Below, one piece after another: positions 35,760-44,576 of a stretch of 60,159 nt of DNA (within the stretch, counting starts at the first letter, position 1; each line of letters starts with the position of its first letter). Location: positions 1 to 60,159 of the forward strand of contig NZ_JAHLOS010000029.1 in assembly GCF_018917525.1 (NCBI RefSeq), written 5' to 3'. Source of the stretch: Enterococcus raffinosus (GTDB lineage: Bacteria; Bacillota; Bacilli; Lactobacillales; Enterococcaceae). The notes below the pieces were generated by a model. The model saw only the letters and a list, made by a program, of their open reading frames with translations. It was not told the DNA's origin and did no database searches. Position numbers and translations under genes: made by a program.

Positions 35760-36578
35760 TTATCCTAATACTCCGATGGCACCGCCTAGGAAACCGATCG
35801 CGAAGAGCACCAGCAACACACGCGTTACGCTTTGCCCTTTTACTTGCAACCAATAAGCTAAGAAAGTAAACGCAAGTGGTAAGAAACTTGGAACGATCTT
35901 ATTCAGGGTTTCTCCAACTGACAAAGTAGTCGTTGCCAGCTTCACTTCCAACACCGCTTGAACACTGACATATTTAACGATCATAACGCCTAAACAGAAC
36001 AGGCCGACAATTCCTAAGAAGGAAGTCATTTTCTTAATGAATGGTCCCTCTAAGAAACGATCAATCGAATCCATCCCTAATTTATAGCCTTGAGTAAACA
36101 TGCCGTATGTCATCGCAAAATCCATCAACGTAAAGATGATCCCAAAGGCAAAAGCTCCCCATATTTGTCCCTGTGAAGCCCAACCTAATGTGACACTCAG
36201 AACGATCGGCTTCAACAATCCGGCTACGACCGTGTCACCGATTCCCGCTAACGGTCCCATTAACGCGGTTTTAATTTCCGTAACCATCGACTTATCAATT
36301 TCTTCGGTTGGATTATTGGCAATCCCTTCTTCCAATGCGACCACCATTCCTGGTAGAAAAGCACCTAAGCGAGGTTCTGTATTGAAATACAGCATATGCC
36401 GCTGCAAACCATCGGTAATTTCTTCCTTATCGCCTTCATACATCTTATTCAAAAGCGGGCCCATCACGGTCGTCATCCCGCCAGCCTGTAGTCGTTGATA
36501 GTTGTAAGTTAAGTGTGATGTTAACCACCAAGTGACAGCAGCTCGTTTGATATCCTTTTTATCTAATGATTTAGCCAT
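35760..36578 (-). CDS. PTS mannose-family EIID component (operon 1)
   Basis: The 272-residue membrane protein has the EIID marks: AAVTWWLTSHLTYNYQRLQAGG at residues about 10-30 (in two parts), MVVALEEGIANN, and MGPLAGIGDTVVAGLL. I start at ATG 36578; it overlaps the EIIC stop by eight bases and has AGAGGGGG upstream. With EIIC it forms the membrane channel. The W-L-T-S-H-L-T start resembles EIID of sugar-acid or amino-sugar systems, but the substrate cannot be fixed. Confidence 0.92.
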   Translation of the reverse strand: MAKSLDKKDIKRAAVTWWLTSHLTYNYQRLQAGGMTTVMGPLLNKMYEGDKEEITDGLQRHMLYFNTEPRLGAFLPGMVVALEEGIANNPTEEIDKSMVTEIKTALMGPLAGIGDTVVAGLLKPIVLSVTLGWASQGQIWGAFAFGIIFTLMDFAMTYGMFTQGYKLGMDSIDRFLEGPFIKKMTSFLGIVGLFCLGVMIVKYVSVQAVLEVKLATTTLSVGETLNKIVPSFLPLAFTFLAYWLQVKGQSVTRVLLVLFAIGFLGGAIGVLG

Positions 36579-37323
36579 TCTCTGTTTCCCCCTCTTCTTT
36601 CGCAAAGCCAAGTTTTAACATTAATAGTCCAATCGCCACAGCGATGATGACATACATCATTAAGTCTGTCATTCCGGTATACGCCGCAATCGCGAAACCA
36701 ATGATAAAGAATGGAATAAGTTCCTTTTTAAGCATAAATTTCAATAGCATCGACATCCCTAAAGCCGGCAAGATTTTTCCGACTGCTCCAAGACCGTTCA
36801 TTGCCCAATCAGGCAAACTATTAATAATAATTTGAATGTACTCGCTTCCAAAAAGTGCAATGAAGAAGACTGGTAACGCTCTTAAGAAGAGCACAATGAA
36901 CGGACCGCCAAACATTTGAATCTTGCGAATGCCTTTCCAATCACCCTTGTCGGCTAATTTATCCATTCGAGTCGGCCAAAATGACGCCAGCGTCATATAC
37001 GCTACATGGACATAATTTCCTAATAACCCGATCGGAATAGCAAAAGCAGCCGATTGCTCAATGCTCATTCCCCCTTGGATTGCTACAAATGTTCCTAATA
37101 ACCCCGCCCAATAGAGGTCTGAAGCATTCGCGCCACCTGCACTAATCCAGCCTAGATAGGCCACGTTGATTGTTGCCCCAATAATTCCCCCCTGAACCGG
37201 ATCGCCATAGATTAACCCAACCCAAAAACCAGCCATAATCGGTTCACGGATCAGCCACCAACTTAGCGGCCACTGAATCCCATTTAGCAGAGCCAACAAT
37301 CCCATTAATAATGCTTGAACCAT
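36571..37323 (-). CDS. PTS mannose-family EIIC component (operon 1)
   Basis: The 250-residue protein has seven or eight membrane segments, with GLIYGDPVQGGIIGATINVAYLG (residues about 36-58, in two parts) and FAIPIGLLGNYVH as typical EIIC loops. It transports the sugar across the membrane. The 3' end overlaps EIID. GGAGG precedes the ATG. About 100 bases separate it from EIIB, without a terminator. Confidence 0.92.
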   Translation of the reverse strand: MVQALLMGLLALLNGIQWPLSWWLIREPIMAGFWVGLIYGDPVQGGIIGATINVAYLGWISAGGANASDLYWAGLLGTFVAIQGGMSIEQSAAFAIPIGLLGNYVHVAYMTLASFWPTRMDKLADKGDWKGIRKIQMFGGPFIVLFLRALPVFFIALFGSEYIQIIINSLPDWAMNGLGAVGKILPALGMSMLLKFMLKKELIPFFIIGFAIAAYTGMTDLMMYVIIAVAIGLLMLKLGFAKEEGETENG

Positions 37324-37426
37324 CTCTTTTCCTCCTTCGTTCTGTTAAATCTGATTCGAATGCCATCTATCATTTAATTAAAGTGTTCTTGACAAGAATT
37401 TCCTTGATTGAACAGACATCCCCTTT

Positions 37427-37912
37427 TTAAAACTTACTTAAAATACTTTCAAATGCATACTCCGCATCTTCGGGGATCGGTTGTCCGTAGACCCGCACCC
37501 CATTTTCATGTAGAGGAACCAGATCCTGTACATCTTCTTCTGACATGACGATATTTTTATTGATATTTTTTTTGTTCCCTGAGCCTTCAATTCCGCCAAT
37601 TTGCAGCGAGGTATACTTAATTCCTTCTTTCCATGCTTTGGCAGCTGTTTTTGTATCTTTAAATAGAATAAGTAAATTATTCTTAGGGAATTCATTCTTC
37701 TCCCATTTTTCGGTAGCGCTTGCAATAGATTCTACAAAAACATTTACCGATGATGGCGCCGCATTTAATAGTATCTTTTTCAAAATTGGGCTCTTCGCAG
37801 ATTTGTCGTCAATCACCACGATATCTTTAATGTTGTATTCCTTTACCCATCTGGTCATTACCTGCCCATGGATCAAACGAAAATCGATCCGTGTCAATTT
37901 TAAATTTTCCAT
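37427..37912 (-). CDS. PTS mannose-family EIIB component (operon 1)
   Basis: The 161-residue cytosolic protein carries phosphate on His15 (RIDFRLIHGQVMTRW) and gives it to the incoming sugar. The domain is complete (IVVIDDKSAKSPILKKILL; LQIGGIEGSG). It is the first gene of the operon, so its upstream region, shared with the divergent LevR-like gene, holds the operon promoter. AGGAGG lies upstream of the start. Confidence 0.92.
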   Translation of the reverse strand: MENLKLTRIDFRLIHGQVMTRWVKEYNIKDIVVIDDKSAKSPILKKILLNAAPSSVNVFVESIASATEKWEKNEFPKNNLLILFKDTKTAAKAWKEGIKYTSLQIGGIEGSGNKKNINKNIVMSEEDVQDLVPLHENGVRVYGQPIPEDAEYAFESILSKF

Positions 37913-38130
37913 TTCTGTTTCCTCCTATTCATTGTTTGTAATCTCCTACTTGAAAAACGTCTCCTCTCTGGTAAATTCAAGATTACTTTCGTTGAGAACA
38001 TCTTCACTATCACATATCGAACACCACAAGTCAAAATCTCAAAAAAACCTTTTGTGTACCACATTAAAACGCCTGTAAATAAGGATTCATATTAATATTC
38101 TACACTATAGAAACACTAGTTATTATTTTG

Positions 38131-38158
38131 TGGTATAATTTTACACGAAATGGTGTAA
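38131..38158 (+). promoter_or_regulatory. Extended -10 promoter and palindrome of the LevR-like gene
   Basis: TGG-TATAAT (38131-38139) is an extended -10 without a good -35. TTACAC-N6-GTGTAA (38141-38158) follows directly, placed to act as an operator. A 13/14 cre-like match (TGTAAGCGCATTCT) overlaps at 38154-38167. No sigma-54 -24/-12 element was found on either strand. Confidence 0.5.
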
Positions 38159-38198
38159 GCGCATTCTAAAATAAATACAACAAATTTAGGAGGATATT

Positions 38199-40538
38199 AT
38201 GGCAACTCAGCAGGAAAAACTACTCCATCGCATCGAAGAGCTGACTCAGGAGCAAATCATGCAGGGGACCTATGATTTTTCAGAATGTTGCGCGTTGGTT
38301 CTATCTGTTGATTTAGCGATTGACCGCTCCAATGTTTCTCGTCTGTTGAATAAACTGCATCAGGAAAAACAATTGATCAAGCTAAAGGGACGACCAACCT
38401 TATTCATTTCAACTCAAATTTTGACAAAGAATTTTCCCTATTTATCCTTGCCTCATACTATTCAAAAAGATGATCATTTGAATAATTACCTTTTTCTAAA
38501 TGAAACATCGGTTCTGAGTTCGTCTGAATTTCAGTTGGACACTTTAGACATTGGTGAAAATAGTTCGTTATACAATGTCGTACAAAATGTCTTGCCGATC
38601 TTTTATTATCCCAGTAATGAGCTGAAAACAATCATTTTAAGAGGCGAAAAAGGCGTCGGCAGAAAATTCTTTCTAGAAAAACTGATTGAACAAAACAAAA
38701 GCAAAGGAACATCTAAATCTGCAAGAAAAATCTTTTATGCCCTCTGGTCTGAACAAAATAAGCTGGATATTCTCCCAGAATTGAAAAGAAAAAAAGACGG
38801 ACTGGCTTCCTTTTTGGTTATCGAGCTAGATTCTTCCGTTCCAGCGTCAGACGTTTCGCTAAAACTAGATGAACTCTCTTTTTATTATAAAAATGAAGGA
38901 GGCGCTCAACCATTGGTGGCTTTGCTGATACCTCCACAGATGAAGAACATCGAACAATTTTATGAAATCAGTCCTTACGTCGGGTATTTTCCAAAATTTA
39001 GCGAACGTCCGTTAAAGGAAAAGGTCGAAATTATTTCAAACATCTACTTAACAGAATGCAGACAAATTTCACGAGAAATAATGGTTACCAAAAAAGTGAT
39101 TCAAGCGCTTGCGGCCATTTCAGCCAGTTCAAACATTGCCTATATAAAAAAAGAGATCTTATATTCGATCTCTCAAGCTTTTTTCAATCGAAATATGGAG
39201 AACGCTACCGGTACAACGATTCTTGTATCAACCAGACATTTATCCGAGAAAGTCGACCAAAACGTCGAAGGCTCCCGAGATGAGAAACGTTTTTGGGATA
39301 AATTTCCAGAACGACTCACCTTCTCTGCCCAATCCAACCAGTCCACACTAGAAATCTTGAACAGTACACAAGACGAGAATTGGTTAACCGACCAGCATGC
39401 TCTCGAAAAGCAGACGATCGAACAATTGATAAATGCCTTACCAACAAACCTAATTTTTTATAACGAACAAGATTATCAGCATACCTTAGAAAAACGCTTA
39501 TTCAACTTTTTGTCAGAGACACCGTTAATCAAAGACCCGATTTTACAAAATTTCGTTATCAAAACGATCGCGGACATTCTCAAAGGAAGCTTCCCAATTG
39601 AGAACTATACTTTTCCAAAACAGGAGGAGAATTTTAAAGGAATAAACGGAATTCTCAAGAAAATCGAGCGTTTCTTACGTAAATATCAAAAAGGGCTAGC
39701 GGAAACAAAGATCACGTTTATCCGGAAACTGATCATCTTAGGGATCAAAAAAGTGACGGATGTCAAAGTCCCAATGTTGATCTCAGCCAGAGAAAATTCA
39801 ATCGCGGAAAATTTGGCTCAACGGTTTAACGAATTGATTGGAAAGAGAGAAATTTTCTCCATGAGCTCCAGACGAACAGAAGCGATGGATAAGGGCGAAG
39901 TTCATTCATTTGTCAGAAAGATGTCTAAAAATCTAAAAACAATCGATCGCGGCGGCGGAACAGTCTTAGTCACTGATTATGATCCTTCCAATGATGTAGA
40001 CAATAAGATCCTACTGGAAATCCGGCTCTTAACCTTTACCACCTACCCGCCGACGATGGCCCATATCTATGATATTTTGCGCATTTTAAATGGAAACATC
40101 ATGAGCGTCGTCTCTGTCTCTTCAGCGATTATTAATAAGAAAAATGAACACAAGAAATTTTTAGACGGCGATTCCTTAAATGATCGGGCCGAACGAACAA
40201 ACAGCGAATACTATGAACTGTTCAATCAGCTCTTTTCACGGCTAAATACAGCTAAAACCAATGAAGTCTTATATAAGCTTTTGAAAAATATCATCAACGA
40301 TTTAACTATCCCGCTTTCGAATAAACTTATTATCGACTTTCTTTTTCAAGGAAATTGTCTTTTAGAAAAGCATATGACCAACGATCACGAACTATCTGAT
40401 CAAAATGATCATCCCGCTTATAAAGGACTAGCAGATCAGAAATTTCAACGAATCAAAAAGCAGTTTGATCAGGCAGTTGATCTATCCTTCATTGATTTTA
40501 CCGATGAAGATATTATGCTGCTAACGTATCTGTTCTAG
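38199..40538 (+). CDS. LevR-like regulator with degenerate ATPase and PTS domains
   Basis: The 779-residue protein has the LevR plan: N-terminal helix-turn-helix (residues 1-70), an AAA-like domain (about 125-345), a PRD-like region, an EIIA-Man-like domain (about 520-620) and a second PRD-like region. The ATPase Walker A reads GEKGVGRK and no GAFTGA sigma-54 contact loop can be found. In the EIIA-like domain the expected HGN acceptor reads SAREN, and the C-terminal PRD His is replaced (FLFQGN). So it probably works without sigma-54 or PTS phosphorylation, perhaps as a plain DNA-binding regulator of the divergent PTS operon. AGGAGG precedes the ATG. Confidence 0.78.
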   Translation: MATQQEKLLHRIEELTQEQIMQGTYDFSECCALVLSVDLAIDRSNVSRLLNKLHQEKQLIKLKGRPTLFISTQILTKNFPYLSLPHTIQKDDHLNNYLFLNETSVLSSSEFQLDTLDIGENSSLYNVVQNVLPIFYYPSNELKTIILRGEKGVGRKFFLEKLIEQNKSKGTSKSARKIFYALWSEQNKLDILPELKRKKDGLASFLVIELDSSVPASDVSLKLDELSFYYKNEGGAQPLVALLIPPQMKNIEQFYEISPYVGYFPKFSERPLKEKVEIISNIYLTECRQISREIMVTKKVIQALAAISASSNIAYIKKEILYSISQAFFNRNMENATGTTILVSTRHLSEKVDQNVEGSRDEKRFWDKFPERLTFSAQSNQSTLEILNSTQDENWLTDQHALEKQTIEQLINALPTNLIFYNEQDYQHTLEKRLFNFLSETPLIKDPILQNFVIKTIADILKGSFPIENYTFPKQEENFKGINGILKKIERFLRKYQKGLAETKITFIRKLIILGIKKVTDVKVPMLISARENSIAENLAQRFNELIGKREIFSMSSRRTEAMDKGEVHSFVRKMSKNLKTIDRGGGTVLVTDYDPSNDVDNKILLEIRLLTFTTYPPTMAHIYDILRILNGNIMSVVSVSSAIINKKNEHKKFLDGDSLNDRAERTNSEYYELFNQLFSRLNTAKTNEVLYKLLKNIINDLTIPLSNKLIIDFLFQGNCLLEKHMTNDHELSDQNDHPAYKGLADQKFQRIKKQFDQAVDLSFIDFTDEDIMLLTYLF

Positions 40539-40549
40539 TTCCACACAAA

Positions 40550-40600
40550 AACAGGATGAATGAGACCATTTCTAAGTAGTCTCTTCATCCTGTTTACTTG
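40550..40600. terminator. Bidirectional terminator (LevR-like / NmrA-like)
   Basis: AACAGGATGAA and TTCATCCTGTTT outer arms with GAGAC/GTCTC inside form a long stem; T- and A-rich flanks serve both converging genes. Confidence 0.75.
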
Positions 40601-40603
40601 TGT

Positions 40604-41461
40604 TTATTTCCAATTTGTTCGTAAAAAATCCATCATAGCTGTGGGCTGATGACCCGTAATCGTTTCAAAATCCGTGGTGCTTTTACTTAACATTCCTAGT
40701 GCCCCGCCTTGATACATTGAGGCAAGTTCTTGACCATCGCCATCGCCCTTATAAATATCCGCGAATTCTTGTAGGCTGACCGGCTGATACCCAATCGTTT
40801 TCCCCGTCACTTCACTCATTATTTGACCAAGTTCGGACATGGAATAATTTTTCTCCTGACTTAGCAAATACGTTTGTCCCTTATCTCTCAAATCCGGCTT
40901 GATAGCTACTTGCACCAAGGCCTCTGCACTATCATCCAAAGAAATGAACGATAATTTTTCTTGTCCAATGGGGTAAATAATGTTCTTTCGTTCAATTAAT
41001 TCTGGCAAGTATGGAACCAATGGGTCTGCGTATAACGAGTTTTTCACGATCGTATACTCAAGTCCTGAACCTGCTAATCGTCTTGGTGCATAGCCGTAAT
41101 AGGGCGACATCACAAATGGATTTTTTTCCTGATCAGCAAAAAAACTAACAAAAATAATTTTCTTTACTTGGGCTTTTTTCATCGCTTCCAACGTGTTTTC
41201 CAGTTCAATCACACGTTGAACAAGATCGTAAGTTTTGCTGGGAATATAGATCAATAAATCGACATTTTCCAATGCTTTAGTCATATCCTCAACATCGGCA
41301 TAATCTCCCGTTCTCACGGTGATCCCCTGATCGATTATCCCTTGAGCCTTAGATAGTGTGTGCACAAGTGCCAGTATTTCTTTTTTATCTACCAAACGAC
41401 TGAATTCTTTCACTACTCGACTGCCTAAGTTCCCTGTTGCACCAGTAACTGCATACTTCAT
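40604..41461 (-). CDS. NmrA-like NAD(P)H-binding reductase (QorB type)
   Basis: The 285-residue protein has a Rossmann start, MKYAVTGATGNLGSRVV, and the plan of QorB/NmrA quinone reductases (VDLLIYIPSKTYD; IVKNSLYADPLVPYL; TGHQPTAMMDFL at the end). It likely reduces quinones or senses NADP(H). It is last in a four-gene operon with a macrodomain, a sirtuin and a PNPOx-type protein, 18 bases after the latter. A close relative lies at 43629, so the region holds two of these reductases. Confidence 0.85.
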   Translation of the reverse strand: MKYAVTGATGNLGSRVVKEFSRLVDKKEILALVHTLSKAQGIIDQGITVRTGDYADVEDMTKALENVDLLIYIPSKTYDLVQRVIELENTLEAMKKAQVKKIIFVSFFADQEKNPFVMSPYYGYAPRRLAGSGLEYTIVKNSLYADPLVPYLPELIERKNIIYPIGQEKLSFISLDDSAEALVQVAIKPDLRDKGQTYLLSQEKNYSMSELGQIMSEVTGKTIGYQPVSLQEFADIYKGDGDGQELASMYQGGALGMLSKSTTDFETITGHQPTAMMDFLRTNWK

Positions 41462-41479
41462 TTCAGTTCCTCTTTTCTT

Positions 41480-41932
41480 TTACTCGTTGATATCAAAAAC
41501 AGCCTGATAAATCGGCTTGCTGCTTAAATCAAATACAGACACATTTCCTTTATAGAGTTCAAATACCCGTAAAACATGTTTGCTTTCCTCTGTTTGATAG
41601 ATGTCATTCATATACGGATTTTTTTCGAAAATCTCATCCAAATAATTAGTACCGATCTCTCTGACTTCTCCATTGACTGTGATTGAGATAGAAGACATCG
41701 ATTCTTCACCCTTCAGTCCAGTAATCGAAACATACGGGCGCTCTATTAATTGATCGTAGAACGGCTTGGTCGTCGCCGTCAAGAAATAAAGCTTTTTCTC
41801 TTTTACTAGCATGATATCGATGACTCTAGATTTCGGTTTCCCATCCTCATCGACAGTTGAAAAAACAGTCGAGTGAATGTCCTCGTTCAAGAATTGCAAG
41901 TAATCTTCTAATTTCATCTTCTTATGATCCAT
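41480..41932 (-). CDS. Pyridoxamine-5'-phosphate-oxidase-like flavin protein
   Basis: The 150-residue protein has the split-barrel fold of the PNPOx-like family: LEDYLQFLNEDIHSTVFSTVDEDGKPKSRVID (N-terminal strand pair, residues about 6-38, in two parts), LYFLTATTKPFYDQL, and PYVSITG. Small members bind FMN or F420 and act as reductases, not in vitamin B6 synthesis. It sits between the sirtuin (30 bases) and an NmrA-like gene (18 bases), in the same operon. A role in redox defence is inferred from the company it keeps. Confidence 0.82.
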   Translation of the reverse strand: MDHKKMKLEDYLQFLNEDIHSTVFSTVDEDGKPKSRVIDIMLVKEKKLYFLTATTKPFYDQLIERPYVSITGLKGEESMSSISITVNGEVREIGTNYLDEIFEKNPYMNDIYQTEESKHVLRVFELYKGNVSVFDLSSKPIYQAVFDINE

Positions 41933-41962
41933 TATGTCTCACTCCTCACATCCGATTTATAG

Positions 41963-42805
41963 TTATATATGGACGATTGCCCTTACTGTTTCTTTGATAT
42001 CTCCCTGCAAATCGATTGTCTGCGCTTCAAGCTCTTTTGGAATCACCAGTTTTTCTTGGTTGAAGTAGATATACCTTGCCTGCCTATTCTGATACGTCAT
42101 TTTCATAAAAGGGTACTTGATGATGACTGGCGTATTATAACCTACCCCTAATTCGAGAAAAAGAATCTTCTTGTCTTTATTTTCTTCCAAAAAAGTTAAA
42201 TAGCGTTTTTGTGCAGCATGCCAGCCGTCATCTTCGACAAAAAACTGATCCACACGCAAATGAACCGCTTGTGGCGCTCCACACTTTGGACAATGAGGAA
42301 CCAGATAAGAGGGAATCCGAAAATTCGCTTGCTGCTGAACCATTTTTTTGATCAAGGATTCGTTCTCATAGACCTTGGCATGACAGGCTTTTGAACATTG
42401 TAGCAACCCGTAATCGCCTTGGGTATAAAACAAACGCTCCCGATCAAAGCCCGCTTTTTGGAATTGATGATCCACATTCGTCGTAATGACAAAATAATTG
42501 GTGCCCTCTAATAATTGCAGTAAATACCTATAAGGCTCACCAGCTATCGGTGTGTAGCGATTGTAATAAATATGCTTGCTCCAATACGCCCAATATTCTT
42601 CTAAGGAATCAAAAGGGTAGAAGCCGGCAGAGTACATATCCAAAAAGCCATACTTTGAAATAAAGTCACTAAATAATTTTTCAAACCTTGGGCCTGAATA
42701 AGTAATCCCTGAAGCAGCTGATAATCCAGAACCAGCACCAACCACAATCGCCTCTGCTTCTTCAATCAAATCCAAAACCTCACTGAATTTTTTGTAATTG
42801 TTCAT
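41963..42805 (-). CDS. Class M sirtuin (SirTM), probable protein ADP-ribosyltransferase
   Basis: The 280-residue protein has the NAD-binding sirtuin core GAGSGLSAASGI near residues 28-39, TTNVDHQF, and a zinc ribbon (LQCSKAC and CPKCG). The catalytic His of deacetylases (HG) reads QG in YTQGDYG, the mark of the SirTM class, which adds ADP-ribose to proteins. I start at ATG 42805 (AGGGAG upstream), overlapping the macrodomain stop by 26 bases. The pair is the known SirTM/macrodomain module. The usual lipoylated target GcvH-L and ligase LplA2 genes are absent here, so its target is unknown. Confidence 0.88.
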   Translation of the reverse strand: MNNYKKFSEVLDLIEEAEAIVVGAGSGLSAASGITYSGPRFEKLFSDFISKYGFLDMYSAGFYPFDSLEEYWAYWSKHIYYNRYTPIAGEPYRYLLQLLEGTNYFVITTNVDHQFQKAGFDRERLFYTQGDYGLLQCSKACHAKVYENESLIKKMVQQQANFRIPSYLVPHCPKCGAPQAVHLRVDQFFVEDDGWHAAQKRYLTFLEENKDKKILFLELGVGYNTPVIIKYPFMKMTYQNRQARYIYFNQEKLVIPKELEAQTIDLQGDIKETVRAIVHI

Positions 42806-43562
42806 GGTAGATCTCCCTATCTTGATCCTTAAAAACATTAAAAATGACCTTCAACTCACTGGAATTTTCTTCAATAAACGTTTGAACCGTGTTCACCGCA
42901 ATTTTTGCGGCTAACTCATTTGGAAAATGAAATTCACCGGTGGAAATGCAGCAAAAAGCGATCGTATCTAAATTCATTTCCTGAGCTTTCATCAATACAT
43001 TGTTGTAACACTGGGACAATAGAAACTGATCTTCTTCTGTCACTTCACCCGTAATAATCGGTCCTACTGTGTGAAATACATAATCGGCTGACAAATTGTA
43101 CCCAGCAGTCACCTTTGCCTGACCCGTTTCTTCTGATTTTCCTTGCTTTTGCATCAACTCAAAACACGCTAATCTTAGTTGGACGCCTGCCGCCGAATGG
43201 ATCGCATTGTCAATACAGCCGTGTAAAGGCATAAAACATCCTAGCAATTGATTATTTGCGGCATTTGCAATTCCATCTACTGCTAACAAGGTAATATCCC
43301 CCTGCCACAAATACAAATTCGGAGTATACGCTGAGGCATCGGTCAGATCAGCCAACTGTTTTCGAGACAAACACGTTTTCAAATAGGCATCCTGTACACA
43401 TAAAAATTCTTTCCCGATTGGTTCTGGCGGTCTAACATTCATTAGACTGCGAAAGAGGCTTTGTTTTTCAGCAATCGCGTGTGGAACCTCCACCTTTGAA
43501 TAGGTAGGACTTTCTTGAATGAAATAATCGATCAGCCATGTGAGCATCTCATTTTCTGTCAT
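42780..43562 (-). CDS. Zinc-type macrodomain, protein ADP-ribose hydrolase
   Basis: The 260-residue protein removes ADP-ribose, presumably what the adjacent sirtuin adds. The macrodomain spans about residues 85-255: GDITLLAVDGIANAANNQLLGC, then MPLHGCIDNAIHSAAG, whose Cys-His-Cys pattern (GCFMPLHGC) fits the zinc-binding macrodomains linked to SirTM, and YVFHTVGPI and FCCISTGEF later on. I start at ATG 43562, after the upstream terminator; an in-frame start at 43628 lies before that hairpin. It leads a four-gene operon. Confidence 0.88.
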   Translation of the reverse strand: MTENEMLTWLIDYFIQESPTYSKVEVPHAIAEKQSLFRSLMNVRPPEPIGKEFLCVQDAYLKTCLSRKQLADLTDASAYTPNLYLWQGDITLLAVDGIANAANNQLLGCFMPLHGCIDNAIHSAAGVQLRLACFELMQKQGKSEETGQAKVTAGYNLSADYVFHTVGPIITGEVTEEDQFLLSQCYNNVLMKAQEMNLDTIAFCCISTGEFHFPNELAAKIAVNTVQTFIEENSSELKVIFNVFKDQDREIYHEQLQKIQ

Positions 43563-43590
43563 GTCTACGATCTTCCCTTTTATAATTAGT

Positions 43591-43618
43591 AAAAAACTCC
43601 CCAAAATCTGAGGAGTTT
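43591..43618 (-). terminator. Terminator between the NmrA-like gene and the macrodomain operon
   Basis: Minus strand: AAACTCC and GGAGTTT arms around a 12-base loop, then a T-run. It separates the two units. Confidence 0.75.
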
Positions 43619-43628
43619 CAGCAATCAA

Positions 43629-44474
43629 TTAGCCTAACAGCTCTTTTAAACCATCTTCTAAACTAGTCAACGGCTTACCTAATGCTTTTTCAAAATCAGA
43701 AGAAACAACGTCTAATTGATCGTTCTTGATATCATATTGGAAAGATAAGAACATTTCTGCCACAGGCTGAGGCAAGCCGCTAGCAACTAAGTTTTCTACA
43801 AACCCGCGATCTCCGGCTTTTACTAATTCAAGCTCTTTTCCTGTAGCCTTTTTCAATGCCCCTGCTAATACTTCATAACTAACTGGTGTCCCTGACAATT
43901 CAAGAATAGCAGGATATTCAGTTCCTGAAACAGCTTTGGCAGCTACTTCAGCATATTCACGTTTTAAAGCCCAACCAGTCTTGCCCTCTTCAGCGGCATA
44001 AACAAATTTGCCAGTATTCAAAGCCGCACCAACGATTGGCATTTCATTTTCCAAATACCAATTATTGCGTAAGAAGGTATGCGCGATTCCCGCTTCTTCG
44101 ATTTGCTTTTCTGTAAAAATATGATCAGCAGCCAATGGACTCGTTGCTTTATCTGCTCCAGCAAAACTTGTATAAGCAATATAAGAAACCCCAGCTTCTT
44201 TCGCTGCGTTTACCACATTCCCATGTTCTGCTTGGCGATTACCTGGCGCTCCTGAAACAAACAACAAGCGATCAATGCCCTGTAATGCCTGTTTCATTGA
44301 ATCCGCATCCGCATAATCACCGATCCTTAAGTTAAAACCCTTTTCTTTCAAATCAGCACCTTTTTCTTCACTGCGAACAAGAGCATAAATATCAGAGATC
44401 GGAACCATTTCCTTCAAGAAATCTAACGCATATCCGCCGAATCCACCTGTAGCACCAGTTACTAAATACTTCAT
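43629..44474 (-). CDS. NmrA-like NAD(P)H:quinone reductase
   Basis: The 281-residue protein starts MKYLVTGATGGFGGYALDFL and carries GIDRLLFVSGAPGN, YIAYTSFAGADKA and FLRNNWYLENEMP, as in QorB-type quinone reductases. I start at ATG 44474 (AAGGAG upstream); the longer frame from 44612 crosses the promoter region. It is divergent from an Rrf2-family gene, 102 bases apart, which is the usual YwnA-type regulator/reductase pair. It ends at a terminator before the macrodomain operon. Confidence 0.87.
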   Translation of the reverse strand: MKYLVTGATGGFGGYALDFLKEMVPISDIYALVRSEEKGADLKEKGFNLRIGDYADADSMKQALQGIDRLLFVSGAPGNRQAEHGNVVNAAKEAGVSYIAYTSFAGADKATSPLAADHIFTEKQIEEAGIAHTFLRNNWYLENEMPIVGAALNTGKFVYAAEEGKTGWALKREYAEVAAKAVSGTEYPAILELSGTPVSYEVLAGALKKATGKELELVKAGDRGFVENLVASGLPQPVAEMFLSFQYDIKNDQLDVVSSDFEKALGKPLTSLEDGLKELLG

Positions 44475-44576
44475 GTTATCTACTCCTTTTTCTGCTGTAT
44501 TTTTATAATTTACACCTATAATGATAAGTAGTATGATAAGATAAGTCAAGAGAAAATTTTGAAAGGATCGAAAAAA

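Noticed and set aside
36571-37323. CRISPR or other regular short repeats anywhere in the window
   Set aside because: No regularly spaced repeat array was seen on reading either strand; the only repeats are those listed.
37913-38198. Sigma-54 promoter for the mannose-type PTS operon
   Set aside because: No TGGCAC-N5-TTGC-like element found on either strand.
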